Assembly (NCBI GenBank): GCA_947459415.1
Contig: CANHDN010000009.1
Coordinates: forward strand, 1 to 39,233
Length of the DNA: 39,233 nt
Reading direction: 5' to 3'
Origin: Bacteroidota bacterium
GTDB lineage: Bacteria > Bacteroidota > Bacteroidia > UKL13-3
Shown here: positions 27,194-35,017 of the stretch, piece by piece
Position numbering within the stretch: the first letter of the stretch is position 1
How the letters are laid out: the number at the start of each line of letters is the position of its first letter
The notes under the pieces: generated by a model
Database searches by the model: none
The model's input: only the letters and a program-made list of their open reading frames with translations
What the model was told of the DNA's origin: nothing
Made by a program: the position numbers and the translations under genes

Positions 27194-27793
27194 TTAAACT
27201 AACATTGGTTTACCTTCAATTATTGGATAGGTTGTGCCCGGATATACTTTTCCATTTTGCACTAAGCCGCTAAGTTCAACTACAGACAAGCCAAATGTTC
27301 TTTGAAAGTGGGGCATATCTGTAAACTTCCAGTCACCTCCCCATTCCCAACCATGTTGCTTTGCTATGGTTACTATTTCTTGCCAATCAGGTTTTCCATC
27401 GCCATCAAAGTCCACATTGGTTTCCCAACTGGCTTTGTTAAACTTTCCAGTTCCTTCAGTATCTTTTAGCAATACAATGTCAAATGCCAACCCAAAATTA
27501 TGATATGATTGCCCACCTCGTGCATTCGTAACTATGCTACCAAACGGTCTTTTCGTTGTTTTACCATTGGGGTTAGCAACGGTTCTGCCCAATGCAAAAA
27601 GATCATTTTGTTCTTTAAAAGATCTTAATGTGTATGCAAACCTGCATATAGCTTTACCAGTTAATGCTTGAGTAAAAAGTTGGTACATCCCTTCAACTTC
27701 TTTTCGCAGGTTAGGATGCATAAGTTTGATGCGACTCAATGTAATTTTGTCTTTGGTCATATTGTGTAGGATTTTATTAAGGTTTTTTTCCAT
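27194..27793 (-). CDS. M15-family peptidoglycan peptidase, endolysin-like
   Basis: Zinc-ligand motifs of VanY/endolysin-type M15 peptidases are present: SYHNFGLAFDI (His98, Asp105) and EWGGDWKFTDMPHF (His162). Known members cut D-Ala-D-Ala or L-Ala-D-Glu bonds in peptidoglycan. There is no signal peptide, as in phage endolysins, so export or lysis would need a partner. Between the two motifs, DFDGDGKPDWQE (residues 128-139) fits the 12-residue EF-hand calcium loop. The gene overlaps the upstream membrane-protein gene by 17 nt, which suggests translational coupling of a membrane protein with a cell-wall enzyme. Confidence 0.85.
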   Translation of the reverse strand: MEKNLNKILHNMTKDKITLSRIKLMHPNLRKEVEGMYQLFTQALTGKAICRFAYTLRSFKEQNDLFALGRTVANPNGKTTKRPFGSIVTNARGGQSYHNFGLAFDIVLLKDTEGTGKFNKASWETNVDFDGDGKPDWQEIVTIAKQHGWEWGGDWKFTDMPHFQRTFGLSVVELSGLVQNGKVYPGTTYPIIEGKPMLV

Positions 27794-28763
27794 TTCCTCT
27801 GAGGATTACAAGTTTGTTTAGTATATCAAACCATGTTGGTGCACCCATAAAAACAGCCAATGTTGTTATTAACCATCCTGCAATTCTAACAGCCAGTCTA
27901 GGTTCCCATTTAAATGCACCTATAAACGCTTGTCGATTTTCCCAGCCCATGGGTAAACCGCTGGCTTTAACCTTTTGCATGGCTATGGCAATGTCTTTTT
28001 GCTGTATTTTTAATAATGATAATGCAGAATCAATACTGATGGTTGAAGTATCGGTATTTTTATCAATGTCAATTCTAATTATAGGATTATTATTGGACCC
28101 ATTAAATATGATTTCCTTGTCGGTTTTTTCTATATTTCTAAACTCATTCTTAACTGCATTAGCCATTTGTTCTAACTTAACTTTATCTGCCCAAAGTGTT
28201 TGTGCTAAATGTATACTGTCAACATTTAGAAACACTGAAACAAATGCGGAGATGATAAGCATATAAATTTGATAGCGCGATTTAAACCAGCCACTTACTC
28301 TTTCCATACTGCTGTTGTAAAAAGACTCTACACCAACGATGAATTTTTCGTAATCGTTGTTTGCAGCATCAAGTATATTAAGTAGTGCAATTCTTGCTTC
28401 TCCTTTTATTAAAGTCTTGTCGTCATTTAACTTAGCTCGAATTGTTTCAACTGTTATTGGTTCAGTGCTTCCGTTTCTGATAATACCCAATACAGCATTA
28501 GCAAAACTTGATGCGGGTATATAGGCGGGAAATTTTTGGGCATCTTGTTGCAATGCTCTAATTGAGGGGCTATTTAATAACAGTTTACTTGTTTCGCTTT
28601 TCCATGTTTCATCAAAAAACATATTATTTAGTGCTTTTAAAAGCATTCTACTTCGTGCTTTTATAAGTGTTAAAAATAATTCATGAATTGTTGACGCAAT
28701 GATGGATAATAGCAAGTAGCTGAACATAAGCACTACCGCAAGGTCTACTATTGATGTATTCAT
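27777..28763 (-). CDS. Uncharacterised membrane protein with three TM segments
   Basis: Predicted TM segments lie at about 5-28 (VDLAVVLMFSYLLLSIIAST), 164-184 (after MERVSGWFKSRYQ) and 290-312 (GWLITTLAVFMGAPTWFDIL). Soluble helical parts lie between them. The landmarks PAYIPASSFANAVLG, SMERVSGWFKSR, SGLPMGW and GAPTWFDILNKLV match, from memory, a widespread uncharacterised membrane family. Its role is unknown. The overlap with the M15 peptidase gene suggests joint action at the envelope. It is too large and too differently built for a classical holin. Confidence 0.78.
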   Translation of the reverse strand: MNTSIVDLAVVLMFSYLLLSIIASTIHELFLTLIKARSRMLLKALNNMFFDETWKSETSKLLLNSPSIRALQQDAQKFPAYIPASSFANAVLGIIRNGSTEPITVETIRAKLNDDKTLIKGEARIALLNILDAANNDYEKFIVGVESFYNSSMERVSGWFKSRYQIYMLIISAFVSVFLNVDSIHLAQTLWADKVKLEQMANAVKNEFRNIEKTDKEIIFNGSNNNPIIRIDIDKNTDTSTISIDSALSLLKIQQKDIAIAMQKVKASGLPMGWENRQAFIGAFKWEPRLAVRIAGWLITTLAVFMGAPTWFDILNKLVILRGNGKKP

Positions 28764-28816
28764 GTAAATTATTTATTTAATAAATTAAATCCGGAAAATT
28801 CAAAGTGTGCACCTAC

Positions 28817-29419
28817 CTAGAATTTCATTTGGCGCCCCCAATAAAAACCAAGGTGGTTTGCAATTGGTACCAGTACTCGAACACTTCTTATCATGTCTAC
28901 ATAAAAAGGTAAATAACCAATCGGATTCCATTTTTTATTGATATCCATTGCAATGCCAATGGCAAGTGAGCTTAATATTCCAAGATATACTTTAATATAC
29001 CATAGTTCAAATGTTATATCATGATATTTGATAGGGTGCAATAAGTTTTTTTCTCTCCATGCATCAAACAACACCATAATTTTCGTGTCTAATGGTTTAT
29101 TGACTTTCTCCACAAATGAAAAATTACCTAAAAGGCATTTCATGATATATGGGATAAAAAGTCTGAATTTATAGATAGGCGAAAACAAATAAATGTATTT
29201 ATAATGATTATTTGTTTTCAACAAAAAATGACCTAACTTTTTTGCTTTTTGGAAGGATTCATTACCAAAAACTACATTAATCTTATTATATTGTTGATAT
29301 AAATTGGTATTATAAAGTATTTGCTCGATAAATACACCAAAGGCGTTTCCTTTACCAAACAAAAAATTTTGCCACTTTTCAACAAAGATTTCCTTGCAGG
29401 GAGATGAGATTGATTTCAT
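28817..29419 (-). CDS. Hypothetical protein (200 aa)
   Basis: The protein is rich in aromatic and basic residues. It has a moderately hydrophobic segment at about 145-160 (VYLGILSSLAIGIAMDI) that could be one membrane segment, and no signal peptide or motif I recognise. It sits 53 nt before the membrane-protein gene on the same strand, and its start faces the divergent two-component operon across 230 bp. Confidence 0.6.
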   Translation of the reverse strand: MKSISSPCKEIFVEKWQNFLFGKGNAFGVFIEQILYNTNLYQQYNKINVVFGNESFQKAKKLGHFLLKTNNHYKYIYLFSPIYKFRLFIPYIMKCLLGNFSFVEKVNKPLDTKIMVLFDAWREKNLLHPIKYHDITFELWYIKVYLGILSSLAIGIAMDINKKWNPIGYLPFYVDMIRSVRVLVPIANHLGFYWGRQMKF

Positions 29420-29477
29420 ACAACTGCTAAATAACTAGTATAGTAATACATTTTTTTGATTCTAAAGGACTAAAAAT

Positions 29478-29523
29478 ATATTGGTTCTTTAGTACCAAAA
29501 ATTAGCATATAAAGAACCAATAT
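29478..29523. repeat. Perfect 14-bp inverted repeat in divergent intergenic region
   Basis: ATATTGGTTCTTTA (29478-29491) and its exact reverse complement (29510-29523) are separated by 18 nt. The element lies between the starts of the 200-aa gene and the two-component operon, about 100 bp upstream of the + strand promoter box. Arms of 14 bp with an 18-nt spacer suggest a dimeric-regulator operator or a leader stem; it has no role as a gene-end terminator here. Confidence 0.75.
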
Positions 29524-29624
29524 TTATTATGTTTAAGTAGTCTTTTGTATTGAAAATAAGCGCAATAAGATTATCTTGCAAAATGAATAGCCCACATGTT
29601 GAATAAAATAATAGCAACTCAAAT

Positions 29625-29632
29625 TAGCTTTG
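29625..29632 (+). promoter_or_regulatory. Bacteroidota -7 box TAGCTTTG
   Basis: An exact TAnnTTTG match lies 17 bp before the ATG at 29650, implying a very short leader. A TTG at 29599-29601 is a weak -33 candidate with slightly long spacing. Confidence 0.55.
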
Positions 29633-29649
29633 CAATAAATTAAATTATT

Positions 29650-29964
29650 ATGAATTACACAGGAAACGAAGATCATTCTATTAGCTTGGCCGAGGCGGCT
29701 GAGCTAACAGCAAATTACAGAAATGCACAACCAAATGATTGCATTAAGGCAGAATTTTTCGGGAAAAATGCTATTTTAGCACTTTTAAATCAAGACAATT
29801 GCATGGGTATGAGAATTTATTACGGACAGGATAACAACGGGGTGAAGAAGTTAGTTCTAGTAGGAACAGATGGCAATGGAAATGATTTGGATACCGGCTT
29901 GATCTTAGATAAAGGATTTCCCTGTCCAACATATTGTTCTAGTTTAAACAGTCTTAACTCCTGA
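29650..29964 (+). CDS. Small conserved Bacteroidota protein (104 aa)
   Basis: The protein contains AAELTANYRNAQPND and MRIYYGQDNNGVKKLVLVGT with DGNGNDL. I recall this pattern from small hypothetical proteins scattered through Bacteroidota genomes; no function is known to me. It has no signal peptide and ends in PCPTYCSSL with two cysteines. Its TGA overlaps the next ATG by one base (TGATG), so it is coupled to the membrane protein and kinase genes behind it. Confidence 0.75.
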   Translation: MNYTGNEDHSISLAEAAELTANYRNAQPNDCIKAEFFGKNAILALLNQDNCMGMRIYYGQDNNGVKKLVLVGTDGNGNDLDTGLILDKGFPCPTYCSSLNSLNS

Positions 29965-30596
29965 TGCTGTTAATTGCAATAGCAAGATTTAATCAATTCG
30001 TTTGGATTATTCCAATTTTGATTGGAGTATTTAAATACAAGCGTCTTAGCTTCAACACTAAGACGCTTCTTTGGGGCCTAATTGGAACACTGTGTTTTGA
30101 GATTTATGCCTCTATTCTAGCCTTTAAACAAATATCCAATTTGTTAGTTTATTCCTCATTTGATTATTTTTTATCTATTTTATTAGCAATAGGTTTATAC
30201 AAGAATCAGTATTCCTTCACTTCTTTTTTTTATTCTATAACGGTGTTTATTTCTTTTGTTTATTTTCAGTGTTTAAACAACAAAACCGCAACTATTGGAG
30301 GATACGACATGTTACTTTTATACATCATCAATACATTAATCTGTGCAATAGGAATTCGAAAGTTGTCTTTTATGGTAATTATTGATTTATTTTCTGAGTC
30401 TGATTTTTGGACTTTATCAGGTTTACTCATTTATTTTTTTTCTACTTGCACCCTGTTTTATCTTCATAAATACGCTCTAGGAATAAATTCCCTTCACCTA
30501 GCTTATCATACCATTTATTTGTTTTTTTGCTTGGTTACAGTTGCTGCATTATTTACCAAAGCCATGTTATGCAAACCGAGAGTCAAGACATATTAA
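29964..30596 (+). CDS. Multi-spanning membrane protein of a two-component operon
   Basis: The 210-aa protein has about six or seven hydrophobic helices through its whole length, starting directly with LLIAIARFNQFVWIIPILIG. I find no enzymatic motif. It is coupled to the upstream small gene through TGATG and overlaps the kinase start at 30569 by 28 nt. The kinase has only one TM helix and little extracellular part, so this protein may supply the sensing membrane module; that is inference from context. Confidence 0.75.
   Translation: MLLIAIARFNQFVWIIPILIGVFKYKRLSFNTKTLLWGLIGTLCFEIYASILAFKQISNLLVYSSFDYFLSILLAIGLYKNQYSFTSFFYSITVFISFVYFQCLNNKTATIGGYDMLLLYIINTLICAIGIRKLSFMVIIDLFSESDFWTLSGLLIYFFSTCTLFYLHKYALGINSLHLAYHTIYLFFCLVTVAALFTKAMLCKPRVKTY
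30039..30068. other. Strong hairpin inside a coding region
   Basis: AAGCGTCTTAG (30039-30049) and its perfect reverse complement (30058-30068) enclose an 8-nt loop. The stem lies 75 nt into the membrane-protein gene and is GC-richer than its surroundings. It could cause pausing, partial termination or processing after the small first gene of the operon. Confidence 0.6.
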
Positions 30597-31336
30597 TTAT
30601 ACTGGTTTTCTCAACATTGTCGATGTTTTCATTGGCGGCCTTTTTTGTGTATACAATATACCGATATCAAAAAAGAATACAGCAAAAGCAAAAAGAACTT
30701 TTTGCCGCAGTAATTCAAGCGCAGGAGCATGAAAAGGAACGGATTGCAAACGATTTACATGATCAAGTGGGGCCATTGTTGTCTAATATCAAATTTAATA
30801 TCGGTCTATTTGAAGATATAAGTCAACTTGAACAATTTAAAAAAGATAATAGCAAGTTAATTGATATTGCAATAGATAATATAAGAACCGCTTCCTATGA
30901 TTTATTACCCAAAGTACTATATGAGTTTGGACTTGTTGATGCCCTGGAAGATTCCTGCGATTTAGTCTCCAGAGGAACAAACATGCAAGTTCAATTTTAT
31001 TATCAGGATGTATCCAATAAACCAAAGGTGCTATCCAAACAATTTGAGTTAACAATTTACCGGGTTGTGATGGAAATTTTGAATAATTCAGTCAAATACA
31101 GCAAGGCAACTTTATTGGATGTAAAAATTTTAAAAGGAGATGAGTGGTACGAAGTGTATGTATCAGACAATGGAATCGGATTTAATATGCAGGATGGAAT
31201 ACCCCAAAAGAAATCGGGTATGGGTATCAAAAATATTTATAGCAGGGTTGAAGCCTTTGAAGGAAGTTGTGAATTAACTTCTAATCATGCTGGAACCAAA
31301 TACCACCTATTGTTTAAAGTAAAAAATTTAGTTTAA
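30569..31336 (+). CDS. NarL-type sensor histidine kinase
   Basis: I chose the ATG at 30569, which starts a hydrophilic run followed at once by one TM helix (about 8-30). A coiled linker leads to the HisKA_3 dimerisation box ERIANDLHDQVGPLL, with phospho-acceptor His64. The HATPase part has EILNNSVKYSKA (N box) and SDNGIGF (G1) followed by GMGIKNIYSRVEAF (G2). It lacks a large sensor domain. Its TAA overlaps the response regulator ATG (TAATG), so the two form a cognate pair. Confidence 0.9.
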   Translation: MQTESQDILIILVFSTLSMFSLAAFFVYTIYRYQKRIQQKQKELFAAVIQAQEHEKERIANDLHDQVGPLLSNIKFNIGLFEDISQLEQFKKDNSKLIDIAIDNIRTASYDLLPKVLYEFGLVDALEDSCDLVSRGTNMQVQFYYQDVSNKPKVLSKQFELTIYRVVMEILNNSVKYSKATLLDVKILKGDEWYEVYVSDNGIGFNMQDGIPQKKSGMGIKNIYSRVEAFEGSCELTSNHAGTKYHLLFKVKNLV

Positions 31337-32001
31337 TGCAACAACAGGAAAAGATTAACGTGGCTATTGCCGACGATCATGTGATTTTTAGAGACGGACT
31401 TAAAGCATCTTTAAAAAAAATTTCAATAGTTGGGCAGGTATATCAGTGCAAAAACGGACAGGAAGTTGTTAATTTACTAGAAAATAATGATGTAGAAGTA
31501 CTGTTGTTAGATATAGAGATGCCCGTTATGAACGGAATTGAAACGGCAAGATGGATCATAAAAAACAAACCAAAAGTTAACATTATAGTATTAACAATGT
31601 TTAATAACAGACGATACATAATGGAGCTTTATGATATTGGGGTTATCGGATATTTAATGAAGAATACAGATGTAAGTGAACTGACTAAAGCTATTACCAT
31701 GGCCTTACAAGGCGATTCATATTACTGTACTGAAGCACAAAATGTGATTTTCAAAGATCTATTAAGAAAAGACAAAGTAACCACAAGTGGCGAAACCCTT
31801 AAGAAAATATCGGCGCGTGAAATGGAGGTATTAAAACTCATTTGTGAACAAAACGCTACCGAAGAAATTGCAGAAAAATTATTCATCTCTCCCCTAACAG
31901 TAAAAAGACACCGACAAATTTTAATGGAGAAAACTAATTCAAAAAACCTAGCGGGATTAGTTGTATTTGCCATAAAAAACGACATTTACAAGGTTTATTA
32001 A
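31336..32001 (+). CDS. NarL/FixJ-type response regulator
   Basis: The receiver domain has the acidic pair Asp13/Asp14, phospho-acceptor Asp59 in VLLLDIEMPVMNG, Thr in VLTMF and Lys in YLMKN. The C-terminal LuxR-type helix-turn-helix is at about 155-215 (ISAREMEVLKLICEQNATEE and SPLTVKRHRQILMEKT). It is a DNA-binding transcription factor activated by the kinase encoded just upstream. Its target is unknown; the 14-bp inverted repeat at 29478-29523 is a candidate site for autoregulation. Confidence 0.92.
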   Translation: MQQQEKINVAIADDHVIFRDGLKASLKKISIVGQVYQCKNGQEVVNLLENNDVEVLLLDIEMPVMNGIETARWIIKNKPKVNIIVLTMFNNRRYIMELYDIGVIGYLMKNTDVSELTKAITMALQGDSYYCTEAQNVIFKDLLRKDKVTTSGETLKKISAREMEVLKLICEQNATEEIAEKLFISPLTVKRHRQILMEKTNSKNLAGLVVFAIKNDIYKVY

Positions 32002-32054
32002 GCTGAACCAAAAATTTCTCGCCTCTAAAAAATCTAGATTCTAGACTCTAAACC

Positions 32055-34439
32055 CTAAAAATAAATCCGATAAAACGGCACCGGGAAAAATCCTATTTGA
32101 TAATTCGTTTGCATGCTACCGGTTACGGGGTTCCAAATTTGGTTCAGCACGTTTTGTGTGTTGAAAATATTTTGGATTTCGATGGCAAACTCTTGTGTAA
32201 AACGTTTGGTATTTTGCCTAAAGCTGAGTTTAAAATCGCTTCTAAAAAAATTAGGCAACCTGTTTTGATAGGCTTTTTCTAATTCGTACACCACATCTCC
32301 CTCTGCCCGCGAGGCCGCTTCGTTAATGGGAATAAACCTTCTGCCACCACTGCTCACTACTTTTATGTTAACACCCAATACATTGTTTTTAGTTTTGCCA
32401 ACATTCCATTCTTTACCCAATAAGGCATTCACCACAAAGTTGCCATTAAAAGCGGTATTGCGCCATATATTATCGCTGGCTAAATACTTGCTTTCAAACA
32501 AACTTGCCGTAAACAAATAATACCAACCTTTATGCATAAAGCGCTCAAGTGTAAACTCAAAACCGTAATTATGTGCTTTACCGGTATTCACCAAACTATC
32601 TGCATAAACCGGAATAAAATCGGCACCAAAGTTTAAGGTAGAGAAATAACTTGGGTTCTGCGTTACCGGAATTTTAAGCAAATGCTGGTAATAGGTCTCT
32701 ATCTTCAGGCGTGTTTTAGCGCCTATCATCCAATCGTAGCCCAATACAAAATGATGCGCTTCACTCATCTTCAAATCTTTGTTGGTAGTGGCATAAATCT
32801 GGTTAAAAGTATCTGCCAAGGTTTTGGTAAAGTAGGTTAATAAGGGTTGTATCTGACTATGTTTTCCGTACCCAAAAGAAAGGGCATGCGATTCATTGAT
32901 TTGATGTTTAATACTAGCCCTAGGGTCAATGCCATAAGTTCCATTTAAGCTCAAATAACTGGCATGTAATCCGGCATTTAGCTGCCAACGTGCGCCCAAT
33001 TTATAATTGTAATTAAGATACGCTTGCAATAGCTGGGTGGTTTCATGAAAGTTTAACCTACTCACATAGCTTTGCAGTGGATTAAGCCATAAACTATCCT
33101 TCATAATGCCTCCCAAATTATTGGCAATAATGCCCAGCTTATAACTCTGCGAAGCACTGTATTTATAATTAACAAAACTGTGTAAACTCTGACGATAATT
33201 TACCGTATTTCGTCCGAGTAACAAATACGGCGAATTAACCGCATTCAAAGTATCAACCCGCACCGTATTGGCCTCCCCCGAAGTAGATAATATGGTTTTT
33301 ACATAGGATTTTGCTCCCAACCTAAGCACATGCGTGGCGCCCACCACGCCCATGGCTGAACCAAAATCTATATCCTGGGCTACGGGCAAATTGGCGCGCT
33401 CGGCACCTTTCTTTTCGCTATCTAGTAATTTGGTATTGCTTTGTCCGCCTATACCAAACATGCTAAAATCGCCCCACTTTGTTTGCGGAAAATGAAACTT
33501 AAACGATACATCTTGGTAGTTAGGAATGCCCGAGTTTCCAAACTGTATGCCTAAGGTGCTAAACAAACTTAGGGTAGAATATCTGTAGCTCATCATGTAA
33601 GAAGATCCCTTCGATTTTCGTATCGGACCTTCAGCTAAAAGCTCTAATCCTGCAAAGCCTACCTGACCAATAAACTCGCGTTTTTCATTGTTACCATTGC
33701 GCAATTTTAAATCGAACACACCCGCTTGGGCATTGCCATATTCTGCCGGAAAAGCACCCGTTAAAAAATCGGAGTTAGACAGCATGTTTACGTTTAAAAT
33801 ACTCACCGGACCACCATTGGCACCCTGACTACCAAAGTGATTAGGATTCGGGATATCTGCACCCTCTAAACGCCACAACAATCCCATAGGCGAGTTACCG
33901 CGTATCACAATATCATTTCGTTGATCGTTGCCCCCACCGGCCACACCGGCAAAGTTTGCAGCCATTCTGCTTGGGTCGTTAAAACCACCCGCATATCTGT
34001 TTACTTGGTCAACCGAAAAACTTCTACCACTTACCAAAACCAACTCATTATTTGTGCGCGCTTTGTTGCTATTTGCCTCAATCACCAATTCCTTATTTAA
34101 CAACATAGTTTCTTCCAAAGAAATTTGCAATACTACCTCTTTAGCAGAATGCACCAATACATCCGAAATTTTCCGGGTATCGTAACCAATATATCTCACC
34201 AACACTTGCACCCTACCCAAAGGAACATTCAATATTTTAAACTTTCCATTTTCATCAGATACATCACCCAAAATTTTGCCGGCCTCGGTATTCACCTGCA
34301 CACTTGCACCTACCAAAGGCTCATTCGTTTCCTTGTCGCTTACAGTACCCCTGAGCGTTTGTGTTAATGGTTGAGCCGAACCCATCACACCTATTAACAT
34401 CAAACATATCCCAAAAACTACGCTATAATTAAATTTCAT
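32055..34439 (-). CDS. TonB-dependent outer-membrane receptor
   Basis: The ATG at 34439 gives a good signal peptide (MKFNYSVVFG to about GSAQ); an upstream ATG at 34463 would add eight residues. A carboxypeptidase-regulatory-like domain follows (RGTVSDKETNEPLVGASVQV), then a plug domain with IVIRGNSPMGLLWRLEGADI and FPAEYGNAQAGVFDL, then a 22-strand-type barrel ending in FFPVPFYRIYF. It should import a TonB-energised ligand. The ligand is unknown; no SusD partner lies next to it, so glycan uptake is not specially supported. The convergent response regulator gene ends 53 bp away. Confidence 0.9.
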   Translation of the reverse strand: MKFNYSVVFGICLMLIGVMGSAQPLTQTLRGTVSDKETNEPLVGASVQVNTEAGKILGDVSDENGKFKILNVPLGRVQVLVRYIGYDTRKISDVLVHSAKEVVLQISLEETMLLNKELVIEANSNKARTNNELVLVSGRSFSVDQVNRYAGGFNDPSRMAANFAGVAGGGNDQRNDIVIRGNSPMGLLWRLEGADIPNPNHFGSQGANGGPVSILNVNMLSNSDFLTGAFPAEYGNAQAGVFDLKLRNGNNEKREFIGQVGFAGLELLAEGPIRKSKGSSYMMSYRYSTLSLFSTLGIQFGNSGIPNYQDVSFKFHFPQTKWGDFSMFGIGGQSNTKLLDSEKKGAERANLPVAQDIDFGSAMGVVGATHVLRLGAKSYVKTILSTSGEANTVRVDTLNAVNSPYLLLGRNTVNYRQSLHSFVNYKYSASQSYKLGIIANNLGGIMKDSLWLNPLQSYVSRLNFHETTQLLQAYLNYNYKLGARWQLNAGLHASYLSLNGTYGIDPRASIKHQINESHALSFGYGKHSQIQPLLTYFTKTLADTFNQIYATTNKDLKMSEAHHFVLGYDWMIGAKTRLKIETYYQHLLKIPVTQNPSYFSTLNFGADFIPVYADSLVNTGKAHNYGFEFTLERFMHKGWYYLFTASLFESKYLASDNIWRNTAFNGNFVVNALLGKEWNVGKTKNNVLGVNIKVVSSGGRRFIPINEAASRAEGDVVYELEKAYQNRLPNFFRSDFKLSFRQNTKRFTQEFAIEIQNIFNTQNVLNQIWNPVTGSMQTNYQIGFFPVPFYRIYF

Positions 34440-34460
34440 TTTTACCAATTGCATAAGCGA

Positions 34461-34468
34461 CAAAGTAA
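34461..34468 (-). promoter_or_regulatory. -7 box-like TTACTTTG before the TonB receptor gene
   Basis: CAAAGTAA on the + strand lies about 22 bp upstream of the preferred ATG at 34439. It overlaps the alternative start at 34463, which argues for the downstream start. Confidence 0.45.
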
Positions 34469-34489
34469 ATATTATTTATCTAAAACTTG

Positions 34490-34537
34490 TTAATCTAGTT
34501 AATTATCGTAATATTGCAATATAAAAATATAGATTAA
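34490..34537. promoter_or_regulatory. ArsR-like operator region before the DUF6428 gene
   Basis: A perfect 12-bp palindrome ATATTGCAATAT is at 34511-34522, inside a wider inverted pair TTAATCTA (34490-34497) and TAGATTAA (34530-34537). AT-rich palindromes with a central TGCA are typical of ArsR/SmtB-family sites, and DUF6428 genes usually sit in ArsR-controlled operons. The distance to the start codon fits an operator. Confidence 0.45.
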
Positions 34538-34549
34538 TTACCCATGCCT

Positions 34550-35017
34550 ATGAAACTCTCAGAAATCAAGAACATTTTACCAACATTAGAAAATGTTGAA
34601 TTTATCTTAGAAAATGGCACTAAAGTGCCAGCACATTTTCATGTTACAGAAGTAGGCATGGTGAATAAGCATTTTATAGATTGTGGTGGCAGCATACGAA
34701 CTGAGCAAAAAGTAAATTTTCAATTGTGGAATGCCAATGATTTAAACCACAGACTAAAGCCTACAAAATTGCTAGATATTATTAGGCTTTCAGAGGAAAA
34801 ATTAGGTATGATTGATGGCGAAATAGAGGTAGAATACCAAGGCGAAACCATAGGCAAATACGGTCTAGCATTTAATGGCCAAACCTTTATGTTACAAGCT
34901 ACCACAACTGCTTGTTTGGCAGAAGATAGTTGCGGTATTCCTTCAGAAAAACTGAAAGTTAATTTGGCAGAAATAAATAGCCAGCCAAAGTGTACTCCAG
35001 GCGGTAATTGTTGTTAA
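34550..35017 (+). CDS. DUF6428 family protein, arsenic-operon associated
   Basis: The 155-aa protein begins MKLSEIK (ATG at 34550; an in-frame ATG lies at 34544). It contains AHFHVTEVGMVNKHFIDCGG, NFQLWNANDLNHRLKP, TACLAEDSCGIP and a C-terminal PGGNCC. These match my memory of DUF6428, which in Bacteroidota is found beside arsR and arsenate reductase genes. The four C-terminal-region cysteines and the His pair could bind a thiophilic metal or metalloid. No ars gene is next to it here. Its stop shares TTAA with the convergent neighbour. Confidence 0.85.
   Translation: MKLSEIKNILPTLENVEFILENGTKVPAHFHVTEVGMVNKHFIDCGGSIRTEQKVNFQLWNANDLNHRLKPTKLLDIIRLSEEKLGMIDGEIEVEYQGETIGKYGLAFNGQTFMLQATTTACLAEDSCGIPSEKLKVNLAEINSQPKCTPGGNCC

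Noticed and set aside
27814-28266. 150-aa plus-strand open frame
   Set aside because: It is antisense to the membrane protein with recognisable family landmarks, and its hydrophobicity merely mirrors that gene.
32025-32050. Terminator between the response regulator and the TonB receptor genes
   Set aside because: TCTAGATTCTAGA and nearby CTCTAAA repeats form only short stems with no U-tract, so I do not call a terminator.
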